Part shown: positions 56,147 through 64,000 of the stretch, in pieces
Numbering within the stretch: the stretch's first letter is position 1
Layout of the letters: every line of letters begins with the position of its first letter
Assembly (NCBI GenBank): GCA_029448655.1
Contig: JACCLO010000002.1
Coordinates: 1,612,001 to 1,676,000, forward strand
Reading direction: 5' to 3'
DNA from: Wolfiporia cocos
Lineage: Eukaryota; Basidiomycota; Agaricomycetes; Polyporales; Phaeolaceae
Length of the DNA: 64,000 bases
Notes under the pieces: generated by a model
The model's database searches: none
The model's input: only the letters and a program-made list of their open reading frames with translations
Told to the model about the DNA's origin: nothing
Translations under genes and position numbers: made by a program

Positions 56147-58175
56147 TCACATTGTCGTTTTCTCTACTTCTACCCTGATCCCGCTCACCGTGCTGCCAAG
56201 CCCGATTTCCACGTCTTTGTTGTCAGTTTGAATGGACCCTTCAGATCCGTCGTACGTCTGCATGTTATCCAGCTCGAGGCCGCTTGACATGGCCATGCCC
56301 TCCATTGGAATACTCCCGATCGTACTCAGCACTACTCCGGTTGGTCGGACGAGACCCTTTGAGCTGGAAGGCGTCCCGAAGCCAAAGCCAAGTCCCGAGA
56401 ATGGAGACCCGATATTGGACTTGCTGGATGTGACGCCAGCCGTGAAAGCGATTGTTCCAGCCGACTGCGAGACAGTCTCCGAGCCGCGCTCGCGCAGGTC
56501 AAGAATGAGGTGACAAGCAAGGACAGGTGCTAGCATGACGCTGAGAGGGATACAGATGGCCGACATGACTTGGCGGGGTCTACGCAACTATTCAGCGACT
56601 ATTTGTTATATTATTCTATCAGGCCACTCACTGCAAGTAGAAAATGCCGTTGACCTGGTAGGATGGCGTGAGCTAGATGATCACAGAATACAGATATGCA
56701 GAAACATACCAAATTCGCAACTGAGATCAGCATGTAGTAGAATACGCCTGTAGAAGTTGTGAGGAGGGATACCCGAAATTTACATTAGTACTCTACCTTC
56801 ACGAATGAAGGTCTGAATCAGCCGACTGTTTGGCCCACCGCTACGCCGTCGCATCGCAATGGCTTTACCGATGGTCATGATCGTGACCATGGTGTCATAC
56901 GCGAGGGGCGCAAGCTGCAATAGTACGTCATAAGGATGAGCCAACAAGATCTAAGATAGTCGTGTAAAGGCAGGATACGCACGAAGAAGCCTGGTCCGAT
57001 GAAGATCTTGGTCAATTCAAACCGAAAGCGCTTACTCTACAGGGGCAAGCACTCACCGAGAAGATCAGCGGAGCCGGGCTTCGAACAAGGGAAGCAGGGG
57101 CCCTTTGTCTATATGCGCATGAGCTTGTTTCAAACACGTGCAAGGAGTTCACACTCCACGTATAGCAGGAGCCCGGCATGGTTTAGCTCAACAACTACCC
57201 AACAGATACCACATTGTGCATGTGAATCATGCCGCTATGTCCGTTCAGGGTATGTTTACAGCTATATCCACGGAACCGTTCTGCTATATGCGGAGAGTAC
57301 CAAATGAACACGTACGGCTGTCACTGGCGCGAACGGTAAGACTACGATTGCAAAAGAAGTATTAGATGGCTGCTACGTTGCGTACACAAGTGACGTACGA
57401 AGCATCTCCGATGTAGCAACGTATAGTTGATAGGCGACGACGCCACCGAGAGCCGACACAAGAAGCGCAAGCATGTAGATATTCCGGTTGAAGAAAGCAT
57501 ACGTGCGAATCAGTAGAATGGTCTCAGCACTAGCTTGATTCCACATTGCAAGAGCTACTGGGATCTGTGGGTGCGGGAGGTCAATCAGTAAGTACGAGAT
57601 ACAACGACGGCCGATTGCACGTGGTTCCAATTCGACTGCAACTTAGCAGCAAAATAGGGCGCGTATACGCGCCACGGAAAACCGGAGATATAAAAAACAA
57701 TCACTCACCCGGTATATCTTCTTACACTCTTCGAGGGTATGATTGACCACGAAAGCCCATAGCAGATACGGTACGACGGCCAATACCCAGTATCTGTAGC
57801 ATGACAGTGAACACGCCGGCAATTGTCGGTTGACATCAAGGAACTCACCGACAGAAAAGATACGCGACCTTAACCGGGGTCCAGCTCGTCTTCCATATCT
57901 ACGGAGTCAGTTGAGTGAGGAGATGGTTCTGTGCTATGACTATTGGATACTGACAAAGCGCCATTCTCTCGGAAGCGCAAGGATCCAATCCCAGACCACA
58001 ACGGCATCTGCAAACGCGTTAATGCAGTCTCAGCTCACACGACAGCCCTAACATACACATTGCTATATCGAACACGCGTCAGTAATGATTCACAGCATAA
58101 TCCGGATTAGAGCGCATACCGCAAAAGTGAACTTGCGAACTGATGGCGCAAATATGATTGAGCTCGCGTACCACA
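56147..58175 (-). CDS. Seven-helix membrane protein of the fungal DUF6533 type
   Basis: Multi-exon gene for about 370 aa. The likely start is MWYASSIIFAPSVRKFTFA, followed by DAVVVWDWILALPREWRFV and IWKTSWTPVKVAYLFCRYWVLAVVPYLLWAFVVNHTLEECKKIYR. The pattern of W...W.PVK.AYL..RYW is the DUF6533 signature of basidiomycete membrane proteins. Further exons give IPVALAMWNQASAETILLIRTYAFFNRNIYMLALLVSALGGVVAYQLYVA, LAPLAYDTMVTIMTIGKAIAMRRRSGGPNSRLIQTFIREG, and the C-terminal ICIPLSVMLAPVLACHLILDLRERG. A ~100-residue soluble Ser/Gly-rich tail ends in VEVEKTTM. The topology resembles a receptor, but no ligand or coupling partner is known for the family. Some intron borders are uncertain. Confidence 0.8.
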
Positions 58176-59171
58176 TTTCGTTTAGGTACTGAACACGTAC
58201 ACGAAGATGAAGTGCTGCGCTGTCGCGACAAATTCCGGGGAGTCCATCGCGTCAGGTGTCGTCTTGGGCGGTAACGCAGGTTTTACGGAGAATGTCCTTT
58301 CTGAAGCAGCTGGGTGCTGCGGCTGCTGAGGAGCGAAGAAAAGGCAAGGGAAGAGACACCGTGCGGGCGAAGAGGGGAGAGAGCCGCCGGGGGAGATGAT
58401 GATGGATTGGGAAGGGGTTATGAGGCATGGGGGAAGCCGGCGGAGGGCCTCGCGCAGGCGGACAGAAGCCGCCACTTGGAACGGTGAGAAATTCGAGATG
58501 CCTCCCCAGACGCCACACCGGGCATGATACGCCCCAATTTAGGAGTGTCACTGCCGGTTATGGACATCAGTTGCCAAATGAAGGAGCACGCACGGCCGCA
58601 CCACGCCACGGGGCCGTTGATTTGCAGTGTGTCACACGAAGGCGACTGTGTCAGTCTGCGTGCATTTCAGCGTGTGCGAGGTTCCGTGCTCTGTATCCAC
58701 CGTAATTGGACTACAAGGCCACCTGCTTGCCACTAGTTACACGCTGAGACAGCTGGGGTGGTCCACAGACCATCCATGCGCTGCTCTGATACCAGCCGCC
58801 AATCCACCTCGCGAACACGGCCAAATTTTCCCATTCCGTTGGAATTTGGAAATGATCAGCAAATGCAGCACTGAGTGGACCTAGCTTGGTGGGGCGACAT
58901 GCGCACAGACCAGGATGCACCGCGCAACAGATCGACGGGAGCAATTCAGCGAATACACCTTCCATATCGAGGCAGCGCACACTCTGAACGAGATTAGATT
59001 CTCCGCGGAGGATTCGGACTTCAAAGTGACGCTGGTCGCCTCAATACAAGCGCAAAAAAGCCTTTTGGTCTCATTTGTAGTCCGAGTCGATGCAAAGAAA
59101 TGTCTGCGTAGCAGGCTATCATCATGACTTCGTCTCCGTCATTACATTCTGTAACATATAATACCGAGGTG
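58176..59171. other. Intergenic region
   Basis: About 1 kb with no supported gene. It is the upstream region of the DUF6533-type gene and the 3' flank of ALG9. Short frames on both strands lack motifs. Confidence 0.35.
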
Positions 59172-61614
59172 CTACACATCTTTTCGCTTCATGAGCATGG
59201 CGTGCTCCTTCTTCTGCACATTCTCCTTGTGCCTGAGCAGACAGTAGTCGCCGTATTCGTTATTCTGCTGCCACATCTGGCCGGGCATCCAAAGCGTCCT
59301 CGAAAGCGTGGACGAGTGGCTCGCATCCAAGAACGGCAAACACTTCACCCGATCCCAAGTCGCGTCGTCGACGGCGTAACGGGGCTCGTAAGCCGAGACC
59401 ACAGGGTGCAACGGGAAATCGAGGTCCACGAGGTAGTCACATTCAGATATGTCCACCTGGAAACCATGCGCACGTGTGAGACAATTTCCCAAGAAGACGA
59501 AGAAATGTACACACGTAGAGCTCTGGCGCTTCCTGGTTCGCGTCGTTGAGCCCAGCGGGGATAGCCCGTGTCCCGTTCACCCTTCCAGGAAGACCCCATG
59601 CCTTTCCGGTCTCCAAAAAGTGCGCTGGAAGCATCCCGTCGAACTCGCTCTTGATCCAGTCGACGCGCACCCCGTCAGGAACCAGGTAATGCCCGGGGAA
59701 CCGGTGCCACTCCTTCCCCACGCAAAGTCGCAGACCCAGTACGTGGATCAGCTCAGGATCAATCCGTACACCCTCCTCGTCCGGACGTCCTGTTAGCTCT
59801 GAAGGGTGTGGGATGTGAATATGACCGGTCATGTTCAAGATGCGGGGAATTTCATCGGCCTCGAGCGCGTGGAAGACGGAGAGTGGGGCATGATAGTACT
59901 TCCAGTGCGTCATGATGCGCGAGATAGACAGGATGCACGTAGCAGATACCAAGGAGAGGGTGAATCTGCTGAAGATCATCGTCTGCGAAGCCTGAAGACC
60001 GGAGTAACATTAGACAGGGAATGACAATGATAAAATAAGCTCCTTACCCTGTAAGGCGACTTCGTGAAGTGTACAAACAGAGCTTCCAGCCAGCCACGCG
60101 CGAGGTACACTGTCACTGCCGCATTGAAGCAAATCAGAGGGTAGATCGGAAACATGAACCGCTCCTCCTTGTGCGGCTGAGAAGTCATGATGGCTGCCCA
60201 AATATATACGGGCGCAAGTCGCATGACCATGAGTCGATACGGAGAACTCTGATCGATGAAAATGGTGCGCTCGCCAAGGCGCTTGCGGTCAAATCGATAT
60301 GTTATCGCGAGTGCAGGAATGGAGGCGAACGCGAGGGGGACGATCACGTTGAAGTTCAGCAGCAGATTGTTAATATAGAAAAGCACAGGCTCCGTGCCGT
60401 AGAGTTCTGGACCATGCTTGTCATCTGGGAAGACATTGTACTTGATAATGTTCCAGGGCACGAAGGTGAGCTTTCCGTAGAACACGGTGTCCAGGGCGAC
60501 AACAGGGATCTACCAGGAAACGTTCACGTGAATTCCAAGTATCGAGAATTTGTGGGCCTACGAAAAGCAATGCGGCAATTGCGGCACACATGATCATCCT
60601 CGTCCATCGCTCCACCATCCATGAGGTTTTGTTTTCAGGGTTGACTTTGTCATTGCTGTACATGAACAACTCCTCGAACACGAAAGGAATAGCGACGGCA
60701 ATTGAGAAGGGCCAGCCCACGATTGCGCCTGTCGCGAAAGCCAACGTTGCGAATAGGGTACGACGCAGGTTTCGACTGGTCGTAGGCTCAATCACGAAGG
60801 AGAATGCGAGAGCGTTTGCATACATGGCGAACGACGAGGGAAGAAACGCTGTGGTCATTGACGTGAGCGGTCAGAATGTTAGTCCTATTTGATGGTTCAT
60901 ACCGGTAGAAGCAGTCCACATTCCTGCATTGAACAGGAGCATGAAGAAGAGATAACGTCCCGCCCTGTAGTTAATATTCTCTACTACCGCTCTGTACAGC
61001 GTCGTCTCGCACAAAGAGGATATCACAGCCAGGAATATTCGGACAGCAAAGAAAGCCGGTCTCTGTATACACCAGGGGAATGATTCTGTGAACTATCTTG
61101 CGACGTTTCAGCGTCGGTGCTCACCTTCTCGGGTCCCATCATAAACGTGGTGAGCTTCGTGGGGAAGAGGTGGAGCAGGATGTATGCCCAGCTCCGGATA
61201 GCGTATACGGGCGATGTTTCCCATGTTTGGAAGCCATAACCTCGATCAAGATTATGCAGGGGCTCCCAGAAGTTGAAGACTATGATACGCGTGATATTAA
61301 ATACAACGAACGCGATGGTAGCAGTAAATTAGCGCGTACCTTCATCACAGTCCTGAATATTCGAGTACATCGCTCCGGCGACACGGATGAGGAGGAATAG
61401 TCTCAGTGCTGTTCCGAATCCCGGGCACCATGGCGCTTTCTGGGACCTATACAATACACTTAGTTGTGCTTCGAGGTGAGACTGAGAGCACATACCTGCG
61501 GAGCTGGTCCTGCAGGATACCTCCATGGCGGTTCTTTGGCTTCGTCGTCTGCACAGGCTTCTGCTCCTGATTTGTTGGTCTCCGGAAGCGAATGGTCTGA
61601 ACATTCGCAGACAT
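59172..61614 (-). CDS. ALG9: Dolichyl-P-mannose alpha-1,2-mannosyltransferase Alg9
   Basis: ER membrane enzyme adding alpha-1,2-linked mannoses to the lipid-linked oligosaccharide for N-glycosylation (GT22 family). It is a multi-exon gene of about 600-650 aa. The start MSANVQTIRFRRPTNQEQKPVQ is followed by FGTALRLFLLIRVAGAMYSNIQDCDE, then VFNFWEPLHNLDRGYGFQTWETSPVYAIRSWAYILLHL, the HF/NxWEPLHYL block. RPAFFAVRIFLAVISSLCETTLYRAV, LLPSSFAMYANALAFSF and ATGAIVGWPFSIAVAIPFVFEEL are membrane helices. DSVFYGKLTFVPWNIIKYNVF and SQPHKEERFMFPIYPLICFNAAVTVYLAR carry the GT22 signature HKEERF. The soluble end contains LCVGKEWHRFPGHYLVPDGVRVDWIKSEFDGMLPAHF, YCLLRHKENVQKKEHAMLMKRKDV with a basic ER-type tail. 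Confidence 0.95.
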
Positions 61615-61874
61615 TTTGCACCAGGTATCCTCGTAACAAGCCTAAAGCATGAGCTGGAAGGACGACTGGTGGCTGTCACTCGATGAACTGCTGGCGGACT
61701 GGCGTGTCCGGCGCCTTGCAACTTACGCCCGACGTGCCGAAGCGCCTCACGTGGTACGCGTTCATTTCGCGACTCGCGACGCGTCGCGGATTTAACGCGG
61801 ACTCTATTCTTGACCTCCATTGATTCCGGGCGAACCCTTCTTGCCAGGCTGCGGGCAGTACTGGAGTCTATACA
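61615..61874. promoter_or_regulatory. Divergent promoter region ALG9 / downstream unknown gene
   Basis: 260 bp between two start codons facing apart. No TATA box stands out. Confidence 0.3.
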
Positions 61875-63761
61875 GTGATGCGGGTGATTTCTAAAGGCGC
61901 AGGCCGCCAGCCCGAGGACTGGGTAGTACTGGAAGCTCTGGAATCGCTCACGCCCCCAAGTCCGTCTCCATCCTTCGGTACCGACATGATCTCCCTCTGC
62001 AGCTCCGGCGAAATACCTATCATGCTGAGTACCGGACTGGATTCACTGGTGCTGGAGGCTGCGCTCTCTGGCACTCCTGCTTTGGAGGAGCAACGCACGT
62101 CAATATACACATCCACGAGAAACGCGGATCTTGATGGCATGGGCAAAAATGGGAACATATCGAGGAATCAGATTGATCTTCGTGGCTCGGAGAACGACCG
62201 CGATGCCATAATCCCTCAGATAGATGCTGTGAGATCAAGCCCAACATCGAGAGAAGCGAGGAGTGGCCGTGCCCGGCAGGAGATCCCCAGTCGCTCTGAC
62301 CCGGACTCTTCGTTTTTCACCTCGATGAATTCAGTATATTCTGCTGGACTCGGAAATCGTCCCGCTACTTCTACTTGCGCGCCGGCTGCGTCGAAGAAGC
62401 ATGGTTTCCCACCGTCCTCTGGTGATTTCACGCCGACACACTCTGCAGCAGCATCTCCTGTTGGCTCTCCCCAATCGTCCTCCATAGTACTCTCACCATC
62501 ATTCTGCGAGCTCCCGTCCATGTCTATAGAGAGCGATTGCAGTCCTTCCACCTCCCCATGTACTAGTCCACAATTTAGCCGATTCTCTCGCTCCTATTCA
62601 TCCGTCTCGATGACGCTTTTCGGGTCCGGCTCAGCTCTGTCGACTTCTCCGTCTATCGCAACGAACAGCACGAACCCTTCGCCTACTACCTCACCGCGAC
62701 GTTTCCTTCCCCTCAAGAAGATCCAGAAATCCAGGAGCTGCTCGCCGCTGCAGATGGTCGACACGAGCACCGGTTTCCGAGGTTCTTCGCAAGCACCGGA
62801 AATCGACGCGCCCAACTCTGCACCTGTGACGCCAATCATGCCGACTTTTAATATACCAGCTTTGTCGAAGCATCGCCGGACGGACTCGACTGCTACAACA
62901 AACTCCGCCAAGTCGGTGCGATCGGTGCGATCTTGCCATATCTCTAGTCCACTAGCGTCTCCCACTTCGGACGGCCTTCAAAGCGTGAACATCCCTGGTA
63001 TACTGAGCTGGCTGAACGGCACTACGATTGAATTCTGGATCGACCAGGAAGGCATTCATGCCGTGAGGTCGACTTTCCGTCTGATGGGCTACACCAGCGA
63101 AGCTGTGGAGGATCGCGACGTGGATCTGATCAATGCTCTGACTTACGGTCTCGCGGACTTCATGCCCACGTATCGACAAGTATACAAGTTCAACAGCAGC
63201 AAAGTAGACGCGCCGCCCATCCTCCGAAGGCTGACAAAGTCAGGGGACGGGGACAAGGATTATATCTCCCAGCAGGCATCACTGACCGTCTCCTCAAACG
63301 GCGTCTACAGCGTGAGCGGTGTCGAGTTCTTCGACTTCCAGCCTCATCGTGCTCCGCTGGTCCTGCGGTGGCGCTTTGAGTACTTTGTCCACGACAGCTT
63401 GACCGAGATACCGGGTGCGACGGTGCAAGACACGAAGACGTTGACCCCTCTTCGATTCTCATGCTCTCCTGGCCTCCTACACCCCACGCATGGCAAGAAG
63501 AGGACAACGCTCTTGCAAGTGTTCAAGCGGGGTCCCTCGGTCAGGCTGTGCGCTGAACGAATGGAAGTGCCCCGAGCCGGTATAGATAGCGGAAGATCGT
63601 ACATACGTGACGCTCTACCCAATCAGAGGGATGATCATTCGCCGGGTCCTGGCCGAAACTCTGACTACGCCGATCATCGCTATCTTCACGCCGCTGACCC
63701 TAGTTGCGGGCTCAAGCGTTCTCCGGGATGCCTCATCACATCATACCGGTCGCCAAGATGA
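61875..63761 (+). CDS. Conserved basidiomycete protein of unknown function, serine-rich
   Basis: One open frame of 628 aa without obvious introns, unlike its neighbours. The first ~370 residues are low-complexity and rich in Ser, Thr and Pro (for example SPTTSPRRFLPLKKIQKSRSCSPL), with many SP/TP sites. From about residue 375 a denser segment begins: NIPGILSWLNGTTIEFWIDQEGIHAVRSTFRLMGYTSE, LINALTYGLADFMPTYRQVYKFNSSKVDAPPILRRL, then YISQQASLTVSSNGVYSVSGVEFFDFQPHRAPLVLRWRFEYFVHD, and RFSCSPGLLHPTHGKKRTTLLQVFKRGPSVRLCAERMEVP. This looks like a folded beta-rich domain, with the lysine-rich HGKKRTTLLQVFKR at its end. After about residue 570 the sequence becomes less protein-like, so the true end or a last intron may lie earlier. 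I recognise no named domain. Confidence 0.7.
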   Translation: MMRVISKGAGRQPEDWVVLEALESLTPPSPSPSFGTDMISLCSSGEIPIMLSTGLDSLVLEAALSGTPALEEQRTSIYTSTRNADLDGMGKNGNISRNQIDLRGSENDRDAIIPQIDAVRSSPTSREARSGRARQEIPSRSDPDSSFFTSMNSVYSAGLGNRPATSTCAPAASKKHGFPPSSGDFTPTHSAAASPVGSPQSSSIVLSPSFCELPSMSIESDCSPSTSPCTSPQFSRFSRSYSSVSMTLFGSGSALSTSPSIATNSTNPSPTTSPRRFLPLKKIQKSRSCSPLQMVDTSTGFRGSSQAPEIDAPNSAPVTPIMPTFNIPALSKHRRTDSTATTNSAKSVRSVRSCHISSPLASPTSDGLQSVNIPGILSWLNGTTIEFWIDQEGIHAVRSTFRLMGYTSEAVEDRDVDLINALTYGLADFMPTYRQVYKFNSSKVDAPPILRRLTKSGDGDKDYISQQASLTVSSNGVYSVSGVEFFDFQPHRAPLVLRWRFEYFVHDSLTEIPGATVQDTKTLTPLRFSCSPGLLHPTHGKKRTTLLQVFKRGPSVRLCAERMEVPRAGIDSGRSYIRDALPNQRDDHSPGPGRNSDYADHRYLHAADPSCGLKRSPGCLITSYRSPR

Positions 63762-64000
63762 ACACTCGAGCGCCGTCCGGGCATTTTTTCGCACGCGGTT
63801 TGTGAAGGAGCCCTTCATAGATGGCTGCCGATCCCTTCTGTCTCCAACGAGCATCATTTCGAGCATCACGTAATATGCAATGAGAGTGAGTGAGATGGGG
63901 TCGCGGTACTCTGAGTGAAAACAACTCAAAACGCGCTACTCTCGCTAGCTCATTAACCTTGGCACTTAGTCAGACCACTTTGTATAATCATCTTGCTCAT
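63762..64000. other. Right edge of the window
   Basis: 239 bp with no supported gene; a short stretch of 3' flank. Nothing further can be said. Confidence 0.3.

Noticed and set aside
57180..57250. Second tRNA A-box-like string (TTTAGCTCAACAA)
   Set aside because: No B box or cloverleaf; lies in the intron/exon area of the DUF6533-type gene.

Overview
The window is nuclear DNA of a filamentous basidiomycete fungus, most likely an agaricomycete. Nearly every gene is split by 45-85 nt GT-AG introns, exons can be as short as 9 nt, and genes lie close together on both strands. Lineage-typical families are present: a FunK1-type protein kinase, a DUF6533-type seven-helix membrane protein, a PA28 proteasome activator (absent from the common ascomycete yeasts) and a tandem pair of Ayr1-like reductases. 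I resolved most exon borders by reading splice sites and checking the frame. Where all exon lengths are given, the total is a multiple of three. LAYOUT. 1-9 kb: the CTD phosphatase Fcp1 (minus, cut by the left edge), two tandem Ayr1-like short-chain reductases with identical exon lengths, a myosin regulatory light chain, a conserved fungal nuclear-looking protein of unknown function, and an Hsp20 chaperone with heat-shock elements upstream. 8.3-11.5 kb holds no gene I can support, but contains a 181-bp foldback element with a 9-bp target duplication. 11.5-14 kb: the pH regulator PacC/Rim101 (minus). Its upstream 500 bp carry nine GCCAAG sites, the known PacC target hexamer, inside a 4.6-kb gene-poor stretch that also has a roughly 235-bp-period direct repeat. 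18.6-33 kb: TAF1, the PA28 activator, the ribosome-assembly WD40 protein Rrb1, an MGST3-like MAPEG enzyme, a serine-rich conserved unknown, 5-hydroxyisourate hydrolase and the rRNA-processing protein Rrp1. 34-41 kb (all minus): a TBC-domain protein apparently lacking both catalytic finger residues, an AhpD-like protein and a FunK1 kinase. 41-45 kb is a GC-rich block with gamma-tubulin complex protein GCP4 and inorganic pyrophosphatase. 45.6-54.1 kb: the pore membrane protein Pom152, a thioredoxin with a C-terminal membrane anchor, divergently placed histone H4, and an FAD monooxygenase. 55.57-55.75 kb carries the spliceosomal U2 snRNA gene (minus). 56-64 kb: a DUF6533-type membrane protein, the ER mannosyltransferase Alg9 and a serine-rich conserved unknown. 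HOW THE GENES RELATE. Most are housekeeping genes placed next to each other without an obvious shared pathway: transcription (Fcp1, TAF1), ribosome assembly (Rrb1, Rrp1), splicing (U2), nuclear pore (Pom152), chromatin (H4), glycosylation (Alg9), cytoskeleton (Rlc1, GCP4). I see no biosynthetic cluster, CRISPR array, tRNA or virus. The most striking non-coding signals are the PacC-site cluster, the foldback element and the U2 gene. No clearly new multi-gene system was found. Better candidates for new biology are single proteins: the finger-less TBC protein, the tail-anchored thioredoxin and three conserved unknowns.
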